Notes under the pieces: generated by a model
Databases searched by the model: none
The model's input: only the letters and a program-made list of their open reading frames with translations
Told to the model about the DNA's origin: nothing
Origin: Blastocladiella emersonii ATCC 22665
Lineage: Eukaryota; Blastocladiomycota; Blastocladiomycetes; Blastocladiales; Blastocladiaceae
Assembly (NCBI GenBank): GCA_025594325.1
Contig: JANHCV010000001.1
Span: 2,790,001 to 2,854,000, forward strand
Reading direction: 5' to 3'
Length of the DNA stretch: 64,000 nt
Shown: positions 44,421 to 55,126 of the stretch, in pieces
Position numbering within the stretch: the first letter of the stretch is position 1
Layout of the letters: every line of letters starts with the position of its first letter
Translations under genes and position numbers: made by a program

Positions 44421-46083
44421 ATGCCGCACGGAGGCTCGCCCCCGATCAACGACCCGCGCATCTCGGCCGCCGAGGCGTTCGCGCTGCACGCCGCCGCCGT
44501 GACGCGCGACTACACGCTCAAGCCGCGCCTCGGTACGCTTGCGTGCTGCCGTGTCCCTGCGCATGGCAACGACTGACGTCCCCTTAAACTGTCCAGACTA
44601 CCGCACCGTGTCGGGCGTCAACGGCCCGCTCGTCATCCTCGACAACGTCAAGTTCCCCAAGTTCAACGAGATTGTCGAGCTGACGCTGCCCGACGGCACC
44701 AAGCGCAGCGGCCAGGTGCTCGAGGTGAGCGGCAAGAAGGCCGTGGTGCAGGTCTTCGAGGGCACGTCGGGCGTCGACGCCAAGGCCACCCACGTCGAGT
44801 TCACGGGCGACACCATGAAGATGCCCGTGTCCGAGGACATGCTGGGCCGCGTCTTCAACGGCTCGGGCAAGCCCATCGACAAGGGGCCCAAGGTCTTTGC
44901 CGACGACTACCTCGACATCATGGGCCAGCCCATCAACCCCTCGTCGCGCGTCTACCCCGAGGAGATGATCCAGACGGGCATCTCGGCCATCGACACCATG
45001 AACTCGATCGCCCGCGGCCAGAAGATCCCCATCTTCTCCGCCGCCGGCCTGCCGCACAACGAGATCGCCGCCCAAATCTGCCGCCAGGCCGGCCTCGTGC
45101 GCAAGAACGACCTCAGCAAGGGCGTGCTCGACGACCACGAGGACAACTTTGCCATCGTGTTCGGCGCCATGGGCGTCAACATGGAGACGGCCCGCTTCTT
45201 CAAGCAGGAGTTCGAGGAGTCGGGCTCGACCGTGTCGCTGTTCATGAACCTCGGCAACGACCCGACCATCGAGCGCATCATCACCCCGCGCCTCGCCCTC
45301 ACCACCGCCGAGTACTTTGCGTACCAGCTCGAGAAGCACGTGCTCGTCATCCTCACGGACATGTCGAGTTACGCCGACGCGCTGCGCGAGGTGTCGGCCG
45401 CGCGCGAGGAGGTGCCCGGCCGCCGCGGGTACCCCGGTTACATGTACACGGATCTGTCGACCATTTACGAGCGCGCGGGCCGTGTCGAGGGCCGCAACGG
45501 GTCCATCACGCAGATCCCGATTCTCACCATGCCCAACGACGACATCACCCACCCGATCCCGGACCTGACGGGGTACATCACCGAGGGCCAGATCTTCATT
45601 GACCGCCAGCTGCACAACCGCCAGATCTACCCGCCCATCAACGTGCTGCCCTCGCTGTCGCGGCTCATGAAGTCGGCCATTGGCGAGGGCATGACGCGCC
45701 GCGACCACGGCGACGTGTCCAACCAGCTGTACGCCAAGTACGCGATTGGCCGCGACGCGGCCGCCATGAAGGCCGTGGTCGGCGAGGAGGCGCTCAACAA
45801 CGAGGACAAGCTGTCGCTCGAGTTCCTCGACAAGTTCGAGAAGCAGTTCATTGCCCAGGGCTACTACGAGTCGCGCACCATCTACGAGTCGCTCGACCTC
45901 GCCTGGTCGCTCCTCCGCGTCTTCCCCAAGGAGCTGCTCAACCGTATCTCGCCAAAGTACATCCAGGAGTTTTACTCGCGCGAGCGCAACCGCGCCGCCA
46001 CCGCCGCCGCCAACCCGCAGCTCCAGCAGCAGTCGGCGCAGCAGCAGCAGCAGCAGCCCGCGGCGCCCGCGGCCTCGAGCTAA
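44421..46083 (+). CDS. VMA2: V-type proton ATPase subunit B
   Basis: Subunit B is the nucleotide-binding, non-catalytic subunit of the V1 head that drives acidification of vacuoles and endosomes. Two exons (44421-44532, 44597-46083; intron 64 bases ending CAG) give 532 residues (yeast 517). The sequence is highly conserved: [97 protein letters not shown] and [20 protein letters not shown]. The C-terminal 30 residues are a Gln/Ala-rich extension that is not part of the conserved fold. Codon use is strongly C/G-ending, consistent with high expression. Confidence 0.97.
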
Positions 46084-46253
46084 GTTTCTCGTGTCTCGCA
46101 GTCCTTCTCCGTGTCCCTCTCGCGGTCGCGTGTTCGTGTCGTTGATGCCATACATTTCATTCAATACCAGTTCTGTGCAATATCTCCTCGTCATAGTCTC
46201 GCGGCCGACCCGCGGCCGACCCACACACCCGTCCACGGCCTGCAGTCTTCTCG

Positions 46254-46362
46254 CGGCCAGACGTGGTTTTCCCTGCCCTTGCCGACCGACCGACCGCGGG
46301 CCACGCACGTCCTGCTCGACGGTCGGGTCGGTCGGTCGCGCTGGGAAAACCACATCAGGCCG
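46254..46362. repeat. inverted repeat between convergent VMA2 and F-box/WD40 genes
   Basis: A 20-base arm at 46254-46273 (containing GTGGTTTTCCC) pairs with 46343-46362 (containing GGGAAAACCAC) with two mismatches. Nested inside, three GACC repeats at 46284-46296 can pair with GGTC repeats at 46321-46338. The RNA hairpin would lie in the 3' region of either convergent transcript, so a role in 3'-end formation is possible; a decayed small inverted-repeat element is the alternative. Confidence 0.7.
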
Positions 46363-46407
46363 TTAAAAGTCGGCAGGCCGTGGCCGGGCCCCATTCCCCC
46401 GCGAAGG

Positions 46408-48253
46408 TCATCCCCGCACGATCCCGCGGACATCCACGCCGGTGCGGAAATCCCACTCGAGGAGCGCGGGTTCGTGGAGCGCGGCGTAGACGCGGCCGGC
46501 GACCCACTGGACGTTGAAGACGCGTGCGCCCGCCGGGTTGGGCGTCTGGGTGGACGGCGGCGGCGCGGTACGCAGCGTCGCGAGGCGGTCACCCGACGAC
46601 ATGGACCACACGCCGACGGTGGTGTCGTAGCTGCCCGAGACGAGCACGTTGTCGGCGGCCGAGAACTGCACGGTCCGGACGAGGTCCGAGTGGCCGTCGA
46701 TGGCGCGCACCAGGCCCGCGGAGCGCGCTTCGTCGCGGGTAAAGGAGCGCGTGGTGGGTGCGGTTCCGCCGGTGGCGGCGGGTGGTGCAGACAGCTGCAT
46801 GCGGCGGAGGTCCCAGATGCGGATCGACTTGTCGGACGACCCGGTGACGATATACCGTCCGTCGAAGGCGATACACGCGATCCCACGTCCGTGGCCGTCG
46901 ACGGCGGCGATGCACGCGCGGTCCGAGGGGAGGCGGAGGTCCCAGACGCGGAAACTGCGGTCGCCCGAGGCGGAGACGAGGAGGTCGCGGTGGAGCTGGA
47001 CGGCGTTGACGGCGGCAATGTGGCCGACGAGCTCGTCGACGCACTCGCCCGACGTCGCGTCCCACATGCGGATCGTGTTGTCCTTGGAGCACGAGATGAT
47101 GTGGTTGCGCCGCGTGTCCATGCGCAGGTTGAGGACGGCCTCCGTGTGGCCCGCGAGCGTGCACACGGACGTGATCTCGCCCGAGGGCAGCCCGTTGGCG
47201 TCGGGTGGCGGGACTGACCACACGCGGATGGTGCGGTCCGACGACCCCGAGATGAGGTGCGCGCCCGTCTGCTCGAGGCACAGCACCGAGCCCGTGTGGC
47301 CCTGCAGAACTTGTGGGGATTCGCGGTTCTTGATGTCCCAGAGCCGGATCGTGTCTAAACGACGAGCACCGTAACGTTAGATTTGGGCGGACGCGCACGG
47401 TGAATCCACAAAGCGTACTGTCGCGGGATCCCGAGTACATGACGTTTTCGCGAGCCTGGATGCAGTAGATGCCCTCGGCGTGTGCGGCGAAGCGGGTGGC
47501 GACGGGCTGCGGGTCGGCGGCGAGGTTCCGCTCGAGGGCGTGCCGCTGGCGGTAAAAGTACTTCCATGGCAAATTGTCGTGGGTCAGGAGGACACCGCCT
47601 TCATCACCGCCACCCGGTGCTGCTGCTGTTGGTGGTGAGCGGGCGGCGGCGACGGTCGGGGTGGAGGGCACCGATGCGGCGACGAGCTCGCGCATGGTGC
47701 CGCCGCACTCGGGGCGCGGGGCAAAGCGCGTGTGGATCAGGTCGGGCACGTTGAGCTGCCAGTGGCTGCGGTGGTAGAGCTGGCCCCACAGCGACGAGGC
47801 CGAGATGATGCGGTTCCACGTGGTCGAGACGCGCGCGGCGCGGGCGAGGTCCGCCGGGTCGAGCAGCACGAGGATCTGGTGCGCGACCTCGATGGGCAGC
47901 AGCGAGACCACGTCGCACATGAGGCGGCGGCGGCCGTGCTGCACGACGCGCGTGAGCTGCTGGGCCGGGAGCAGGCTAATGTGCGGTGGCGGGGGCGTTA
48001 GTGCGGGCGTGGTACGGGGACAAGCGATAGGCGTACTTGAGGAGCTCGACGAGGACGTCTGGAGGGAACGACGGGCCGAGGTCAGCGGGCGTTTGCAGGG
48101 AGTCGCGGCAGCAGTCGTACCTGCTAGCGCGGTCGGATCAAGCTCCTTTGCGAGCCCGGCAAGGTGGGCGGCGGGTGGTGGCAGGCCGCCGGGGCCGTGA
48201 GACACGGCGGGCGAGGTCGCCGAGGCCGAGTCGAGCGAGTCGGCGTTCCACAT
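46408..48253 (-). CDS. F-box/WD40 substrate receptor (SCF ubiquitin ligase)
   Basis: Two exons (47419-48253, 46408-47354) encode 593 residues. An F-box lies at about 113-160 (VVSLLPIEVAHQILVLLDPA, STTWNRIISASSLWGQLYHR). It is followed after a loop by seven WD40 repeats (about 255-590), with typical GH...WD units such as LQGHTGSVLCLEQTGAHLIS, SSDRTIRVWSV, CSKDNTIRMWDATSGECVDE, GDRSFRVWDLR and SSDKSIRIWDLRRM. Such proteins (Cdc4, Pop1, Fbw7, beta-TrCP, Met30 families) recruit phosphorylated targets to the SCF ligase. I cannot assign a specific ortholog: the propeller is Fbw7/Met30-like, but the N-terminus is short and low complexity. The intron splits the first WD repeat (SGSRDN|TIRLWD) and restores it on joining. 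Confidence 0.9.
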
Positions 48254-50319
48254 GGCGGCGGGTGCGGTGGCGCTGGGTCGATTGCGGGTGCACGGCTATC
48301 CAGAGCGGCCAGGGGCGAGAGCGGGCAGGTGTCGATACGTTGCGTAGAGTGGCGGTGCGTTGCCCGCGGGTGGCGAGCGTGCGATCGGCGGCGGCGGGGC
48401 GCGCGCGGGGCGGGCGGAGCGAAGAGCGAGCGAGCGCGGCGGCGAGCGACGCGACCGGCGAGGCGCGCATCACCTGACCGTACGCCGCGCGTGCATGAGG
48501 CGCGTTGCCTTGCGTGGCGCGGGCCGCACACGCCGCTGGCCATGGCCGCGGGGGGAGGCGGCGTAGGCTCGGGCTCTCTTGCACTCGATGCAACGGGCTC
48601 CAATTCAGCTACAGCAGGCGTAGGTCCGGTCGCCGATGCCGGCGCGTCACGGCACGCCCGACCGCGGCCGCCGCGAGCGCGATGCAGGCGTGGCTGCGCC
48701 ACCACGTGTGGGCTGCGCCCGCGTTCCCGCCGCCTGCGCCCAACGCGCAGCAGCGAGCGTAGCGGCACAACGCGCACAGGTATGTGCACAGGCTTCAGCG
48801 GGCGGCTGGGCGGTGCTGGCCGCGCCGCGGGTGGGCCACGCCGATTGGCCATGACGCCCGAACACGTCACCGGCATGGGGTCCCCGGGGCGCCTGTGCGT
48901 GGGAACGACCGCGATGCCTCCCTCGCCGTGGCCGACGCGACGGGCGGGCGGGCGCGTTCGATCATGGCGCCGGCAGCGCACACAGCGCCCGATCGCGACC
49001 GGCTTGCGCAGCGGGAGCAGCAGTGGCGATCGGCCGGACCGCGGTGGTCGGCGGTCGGCGGTCGGCGCCGGAGAGGAGGTCGGTGGTCAGCGGTGACGCA
49101 CCGGTGACATCACCGCCCGGCCTGCTCCACCGCGCTGCCCCGCTCCGCGCACGCACAGTCGGCCGCGGCCAACGTCGCCGCGCAACACGCTCCCGCGCGC
49201 TGCCGCGCCCCGACCGCTAATACGATGACGTCGCGACCGCCCGCGGCCGCCCTTGCCTGCCGCACTTGAGCCCAGATTCGACGCTGCTTCTAGTCTCCCG
49301 GGCTGCTGCCATCCAACCTCTCCCCTGCCTGCCGCGACGCCTATAACGGCCCTCAAGCTCTCTCGTCACCCACCGCTGCGTCCCTGCAACTCTACGACCC
49401 GCTGCCGCGACCCCCCTCCACCGCTGTTGCCGCCTTCCTCACCGTCTGCTGCTGCTGCGCTGTGGCACCGACTGCTGTGCCACCATCGCCCCGCCACCGC
49501 CCGGTCCGCGCCCCCGCCCCGCGTGGGACCGACTTCATCGCCGCGTGCGCCGGCTTCGCTCGCCGCGCGCCCCGAGGACCGCGCGTGCCGTGGTCGAGCG
49601 GCCGTCCCCGCCGCCCCCGCCGCCCGCGCCGCGGTCCAGAACCGAGTGCCCCGGACTGCGCCGCCGTGGCCGATCGCCCCGTGCCCGCCACGCCCCGCTG
49701 CCCGCCTGCCTCCCACCGCTGCTCCCGCCCCGCCGCGGCCCTCCCGCCTGCCCTGCTGCCGCCCGCCGCTGCCCGCCGCGCGGCCCGACATCCGCGCCCG
49801 GCGCTCCCCCGGCGCATCAGCTTCCCACTCCCCGCATCCCACGCGCGGCACGCACACGCGCCCTCGCGCCCCTCGGCTGCGCTCGCCGCCCGCGCGACGA
49901 CGCTCGCTCGCTCGCCCGCCGATCATCGCGCACGACGCTTCGCCTATCGGGGCTCCCTGCGCAATCGCCTGCCCTGCCCGGAGCCCTTCAAATACCGGGC
50001 TTCCCCCCCCGCTGCGCGTCCCTGCTCCTAACCCGTCCTCTCCCGTCCGCCCCCGCGCATCGTCCTCTTGCGTGTGCGCACGCGTACCCTCAATCAATCG
50101 GCCCATCACCCATACGCGTCGTCCCTCGCGTCCCACGCTACAACGAATCCATCCCTCCATTGCGTCGGCCGCCGACCACCGACCACCGACCACCGTCTGC
50201 TCGAACCCGTTTCCCACCCCACCCCACCCCACCCCACCCCACCCACCTCCTTCCCACCCTGGACGCGTCGCACCGCGCCGCGCCACCCACCTCCTCCCAC
50301 GCTCCCCCGCAGTGCGACC
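48254..50319. promoter_or_regulatory. 2.07-kb divergent intergenic region, F-box gene / PTP gene
   Basis: No gene found. Long frames on both strands (for example minus 49366-50709 and plus 49253 onward) are Arg/Ala/Pro-rich artefacts of extreme GC content and show no domain. The plus-strand frame from 49253 is in the wrong phase to be a 5' extension of PTP exon 1. The part nearest the phosphatase start is strongly C-rich with short tandem repeats. A long 5' UTR or unannotated ncRNA cannot be excluded. Confidence 0.45.
50172..50247. repeat. short tandem repeats CCGACCA (x3) and CCCCA
   Basis: The heptamer CCGACCA is repeated three times at 50172-50192. From 50213 to 50247 the word CCCCA is repeated about six times. 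Both lie within 150 bases upstream of the phosphatase start codon, probably in its promoter or 5' UTR. Confidence 0.8.
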
Positions 50320-53300
50320 ATGCCCGTTGCCCTCATGGCCTCGCCCAACGTCTCGCGATCGCCCTACCACGCCGCGGCCACGGCTACGGCCGCTGATGGC
50401 CATGGCCACCACGCCCTCGGTCACGTCGGCCACGGCCACGGCCACGCCGGCCACCTGCCCTCGCGGTCGCCGCCCATCCCCGACTACCGCCTGCCCAGCA
50501 CCCTCGCCACCCCGACCGGCCCGATCCCCGAGATGCAGCCCGACGTGCTCGCCGCCCTGCTCTCGGCCAGACCGCGGTCCTACCCGGGCGCCCTCGAGCT
50601 GCCGCCCTCGGAGCGGTACCCGGTCCTCGTCCTCGACCTGCGCCCGCACTCGGCCTTTCTCGCCGGCCACATTGTCGGCGCCGTCAACCTGTGGTACGCT
50701 TTCTCTCATTGATCGACCACGGTCATGGCCACCGACTCACCCTTGCCCCTCCTCCCCCGAACCCGCTAGCCTGCCGACCACGCTGCTCCGCCGCAAGGGC
50801 TACGACATGGACAAGGTGATCGCCGGCGCGCCCGACGCCGACCGCGCCTCGCTCGCGCGCTGGGACCGCGTCCGCCACATTGTCCTGTACGACGCGACGT
50901 GCCCGCTCGCTGCCACCACCGCCGCGGCCGTGCGCGCCCCCGTCAAGGGCCTCGCCGAGTCGCCCATCCCGCACGTCGCCGCAAAGCTGCACGCCTCGCC
51001 CGCCACGGTCCACTGCCTGTACGGCGGCTACGACGCCTTTGCCCGCGCCTACCCGAAGCTCGCCGTGTGCCCGTCGCCGCCCGCGCCACCAGAAGCCGAC
51101 GCCGCGGTCGCGGCCGCTGCGGCCGACGAGGATGCGGGTGGACCCGTCATTGACGGTCCCGTCACGGCCGCCATCACGCGGCCATCACAGCCACCACGGT
51201 CCACGTCCGTGCCGTCGCTCCAGCTCGGCGGCTCCCTGGCCGCGGCTGCGCGTGGACCAGGACCACCAGCAGCAGCAGCGCACTCGGCGTCGCCCGTGTT
51301 CGCTCGCCGCGACAGCGGCATCCCGCCGCTCACGCTGCCGCCCGGTCTCGGCATCGCCACGGTCCGCCGCGCCATTAACTTCGGCGGCGCGCCGACGTCT
51401 ACCTCGTCGCACATCGTCGCGCCCGGTGGCGCGTCCCCCTCGACGCCCTCGACGGGATCGTCGTCGTCGAGCTCGGGGCTCGGGTCGCCCGCCAAGAGCG
51501 TCCTGAGAATGATGCTGCCGCACCACTCGGTCCACCGCGAGCAGATCCACCCGCACCACCCGCACCACCACCACCACCATCACCACCAGCTCGCCCACCA
51601 GCGCCTGACCGGTGCCGCGCCAGGAGCGCCACCAGCGGCGCCCGTGCCCGCGTCATCGGCCGCGCCGTCGTTTGCGCCCAGCTGCCTCAACGGGCCCATT
51701 GCCCTCCCGCCAAGCGCGGCCCCGGCGCCCACCCAGCAACAGCAGCCACCACAGCAGCAGCAGCAGCAGCCACCACGGCAGCAGCAGTCGTGGCCCGTGC
51801 AGCCCGAGCAGCCCGCGGCGGTGGCGTGTACCGCGGCCGCGGCTCCGCCATCCGGTCCGGGCTTCCTCGCCAAGCGACGACCCGGGACCGCGCCCGTCGC
51901 CACGGGACTCGCCGCGCGCCGCGGGCCGGTGCTGCGGCTCAACCTGGCGCAGGTGAACGCGGCGTGTCCGCCGGTCTTCTCGTTCAAGACGCGGTTCCAG
52001 CTGCTGTCGTCGGTGACGCCGCGCGAGCTGTCGGCGCACGCGCCGCGGTGGCTGCGCGACCTGTTTGCGACGGGCGGGATCATCTCGGAGCTGCAGTCCA
52101 AGTTCCTGAACATCAAGCTGTCGGAGCCGCCGCCGCCGACCAACCTCGTCACGGCCAAGAACCGCTACTACAACGTGTTCCCGTACGAGCACAACCGCGT
52201 GCGGCTCGCGGGCCGGCCGCGCGACCTGAGCCCGGCCGACCAGCGGTCCGACTACATCAACGCCTCGCTCATCACCCCGCCCTACACCACCGACACGTTC
52301 ATCGCCACGCAGGCCCCGCTGCCCGACACCATGGGCGACTTCTGGACCATGGTGTACGGCGAGGACGTGGGCGTCGTCATCAACCTCGCGCCCGAGTCCG
52401 AGATCGCCGCCGACAAGGCCATCAAGTACTGGCCCGAGGCCGGCGAGGTCCAGGTCCTCGACGCCATGCAGGTCCACCACGTGCCCGGCGCGCGCGAGGA
52501 GCGGTTCGAGTACGGCATCATCCGCCGCCACCTCGCCGTGACCCCGCTCGCCGGCTCGGCTGCCGCTGCCGCCGGTGCCGACGCAAGCGCTGCGGCGCCC
52601 GCCAAGCGCGTCGTGCACATCAGCTTCGAGGACTGGGACGACGGCGAGGCGCCGTCCGTCGACAGCGTGCTGTACCTGCTGCGGCTCGTCAACTCGATGC
52701 GGCCCGCCGGGTCGGCGTCGGCGCCGCTCCCGCCCGTCGTCGTGCACTGCTCGGCCGGGTGCGGCCGCACCGGCACCTACATTGCCCTGCACGCCCTGCT
52801 GCAGCTCCTGTCGGGTGCGGCCGCGGGCGCCCGCACGTTCCTGACGCCGCCGACGCTCGCGCGGTCGCCGCCCAGCTGGAGCGGTGCGCCGGCGTCGACT
52901 GGTAGCAGTCCGACCGAGGCCATGGACGTGGACGTGGACCCGTCGGCCGTGGCGCTGGCCGCGCAGCTCGTGGTCGAGGACCCGATCCCGCACCTCGTGC
53001 GCCAGCTCCGCATCCAGCGCATGATGATGGTCCAGAACACCAAGCAGTTCATGTTCATCTACGAGGCGCTGGTCCACCTCGTCCAGACGGCCATGCCCCG
53101 CTGCGTGTTCCCGCCCGCCATCGGACGCGCCGCCGGGTGCGCCGCGTGTATCGACGACGCGGCGGCTGCGGCCGCGGTTGTCGCGCCGCCGCGGTCCTCG
53201 TCGGCCTCGGGGTCGCCCATGACGGGCATCTCGCCCGCCGCCGCCGCCGCGACAATCGAGCCGCCAGCAGCAGCGCCTGCGCCAGCGCTGGTCCCGCCAC

Positions 53301-53695
53301 GGCTCGTCCGCGCCCCGTCCGCCACCACGACGCCTCGGCCGAGCGGCGAGTCGTCCAGCCCGCCAACGACGACGTTCCACCGTCCCGCGCGGCCACCACT
53401 CCGGCTCCCGCCCACGTCGTCGACGGCCAACTCGGCCGCCCTCGCCGCCGCCGCCTCGGTCGCGGCCGGGATCCCGCCCGGGTGGACGACGCACGCGCAC
53501 ATGGGCAGCCACCTGGTGCGGTCGCGGTCGCCGACGCGCGGGATGCTCGGGGAGCCGAGTCCCGGGGCTTCGAGTCCGGCCGCCGCGGCGTGCAGCCCAA
53601 GCGCCGCCGCGACGGTCCGGCCCATGTCCCCGCCGTGCCACCGGCGGCGCGGGTCCAGCCAGCCCATGTTCGTCGCGCTCGTGTCGTCGACGTGA
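50320..53695 (+). CDS. rhodanese-like plus classical protein tyrosine phosphatase
   Basis: Two exons (50320-50693, 50770-53695) give 1099 residues. A Cdc25/rhodanese-like domain occupies about 95-215 (YPVLVLDLRPHSAFLAGHIV, HIVLYDATCPLAA, VHCLYGGYDAFARAYPKL). Then comes about 330 residues of low complexity with a poly-His run, then a classical PTP domain: KNRYYNVFPYEHNRVRL (near 587), SDYINASLI, FIATQAPLPDTMGDFWTMVY, the P-loop VVVHCSAGCGRTGTYIALHA (near 784) and the Q-loop LRIQRMMMVQNTKQFMFIYE. The rhodanese-PTP pairing is that of fungal MAPK phosphatases (fission yeast Pyp1/2, budding yeast Ptp2/3). The WPD loop reads WDDGEAP (near 746): the general-acid Asp appears kept but the Pro is lost. 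Long Ala-rich inserts interrupt the domain. The C-terminal 190 residues are disordered. Confidence 0.88.
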
Positions 53696-54181
53696 CGGGT
53701 TCGCGGGTGTGGCGCGGCGCGGGTCGCCGCCGAGTGCACGCGTGTGCAGTGTGGGCCGCCGCCGATGGGGTGGTGCCCAGAGCTCATCTACCCTCCCCCC
53801 TCCCCTTCTACCTATATATCCATGTCTCCCCCTCCTTGCTTGTGTCGACACGCTGGCGGTGGTGGTGCATGGAAGAGGCGAGGCGAGGCGAGGACGCGCG
53901 CGACGCGTTGTGTATACAATAGACTCTCATGAATGGGAAACAATCTTGCGCAAGCGACAGTGATGAATGAAGGACAGAGATACTGCGTGTGTAATTAAGG
54001 GCAAGATAGGCTCATACAGAGTGTTGACGATGATGTGGGGGATATCAAGACACGGAGCGACGCGCGCGCGAGCGAGCGAGTGAACCGCCCGCCGCTTCCA
54101 CGGCAGGAAAGCGAAGGCGCACACCGCACACGGCACGCACGCGCGCGGGCTCCCAAACTTGGAGTCTCGTTGGTGCTGCTT
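53696..54181. other. intergenic between convergent phosphatase and reticulon genes
   Basis: No gene seen. A pyrimidine-rich run at 53790-53850 and AT-rich patches at 53810-53820 and 53960-54040 fit the 3' ends of the two convergent transcripts. GCGAGGCGAGGCGAGG-type short repeats lie at 53875-53900. Confidence 0.45.
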
Positions 54182-55126
54182 TTACTCCTCCTTGGCGGCG
54201 ACGGCCTCGGTGGTCGAGGTGGTGGTGGTGGTGGTCGTGGTGGTCGTCGACGACTCGGAGCTGGACTCGGTGGCAACAGCGGCCGAGGCGCCGGTAGCCG
54301 ACTCGACCTTGGCGTTGATGGTGGCGCGGATCGAGCGGGTCTGCTCGAGGACGAGGCCGAGCTTCTGGTTGGCGACCTCGGCGAGGATGGCGCGCTGGGT
54401 GTCGACGAGCTCGCGGTTGCGGTCGTAGGCGACGGGGACGGCGAAGGCGAGGACGAGGGCGATCAGGACGAGCGTCGACGTCGACAGGTACGTGGCCATG
54501 GTCCAGGCAAAGTACAGGGCGATGAGGGCGAGCGCCGACTGGGCAATGTCCTCGACGAGGACCAGCGCCGCGGCCGTCTTGAGCCCGCGGTTGGCGACCG
54601 TCACGGCGACCGTCGACACGTGGCGGACCTGGTCCTCGGTGATCTCGACGCGCGCCTTGGGCAGCAGCGCGCGCGACGCCGACGGCAGCGGCGCCGCCGT
54701 GCCCATGGCTTTGGCCACCACCTTGGACACGAGCGCGTACGCGAGGTTGAGCAGCACGGCGCCGAAGGCGAGGCCCAGGAAGATGCGCAGCAGGTCGCCC
54801 GAGTAGTAGCGCGCCACCAGCACGCCGACCACGGACCCGGCAAACACGCCGCCCGAGATGACGGGCTTGCGCCACAGCGTCAGGTCGCGCGCCGTCTCGT
54901 AGTAGGGGTTGAGGAGGGTCTCGTCCTCTGCGAGTGCGGAGCAGGCGAGTGCGTTAGCGTCATGCTCTCGATCCAACAAGCGCGCGCGCAGCAACGCGGC
55001 GCAGCGACAACGGAGCGTACCCTTGATGGCGTTCTTCTTGAGCAGGTCGGTGAAGAGGTTGCGGTCCTTGACGGGCTCGTCGGCGGCGACGGCGGGCGCG
55101 GGGGTGTCGTTGATCGTCTCAGCCAT
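54182..55126 (-). CDS. reticulon-like ER-shaping membrane protein
   Basis: Reticulons insert hydrophobic hairpins into the ER membrane and curve tubules. The frame is open for 314 residues, but 54928-55020 has intron borders (GTACGC...CTCGCAG), is 93 bases long and stop-free; removing it gives 283 residues. The spliced join (NAIKEDETLLNPYYETARDL) removes a Cys/Arg/Leu-rich insertion foreign to the family. The reticulon-homology domain spans about 45-240, with two long hydrophobic hairpins (KPVISGGVFAGSVVGVLVAR ... IFLGLAFGAVLLNLAYALVS; LVLVEDIAQSALALIALYFA ... STLVLIALVLAFAVPVAYD) separated by a hydrophilic loop. The C-terminus has a poly-Thr run of about ten residues and ends AAKEE. Convergent with the phosphatase gene. 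Confidence 0.85.
   Translation of the reverse strand: MAETINDTPAPAVAADEPVKDRNLFTDLLKKNAIKGTLRCRCAALLRARLLDREHDANALACSALAEDETLLNPYYETARDLTLWRKPVISGGVFAGSVVGVLVARYYSGDLLRIFLGLAFGAVLLNLAYALVSKVVAKAMGTAAPLPSASRALLPKARVEITEDQVRHVSTVAVTVANRGLKTAAALVLVEDIAQSALALIALYFAWTMATYLSTSTLVLIALVLAFAVPVAYDRNRELVDTQRAILAEVANQKLGLVLEQTRSIRATINAKVESATGASAAVATESSSESSTTTTTTTTTTSTTEAVAAKEE
54928..55020 (-). other. probable 93-base intron, in frame and stop-free
   Basis: On the minus strand it starts GTACGC and ends CTCGCAG. Being 31 codons long without a stop, it is read through by simple ORF calling. The encoded stretch does not resemble reticulons, and a CTAAC branch-site-like word lies about 24 bases before the acceptor. 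Confidence 0.75.

Noticed and set aside
49253-50319. 5' extension of the phosphatase gene to 49253
   Set aside because: That frame matches exon 2 phase read through the intron, not exon 1, so it cannot be an N-terminal extension.
49366-50709. 447-residue minus-strand frame between the F-box and phosphatase genes
   Set aside because: Gly/Arg-rich with no domain, partly antisense to the phosphatase first exon.
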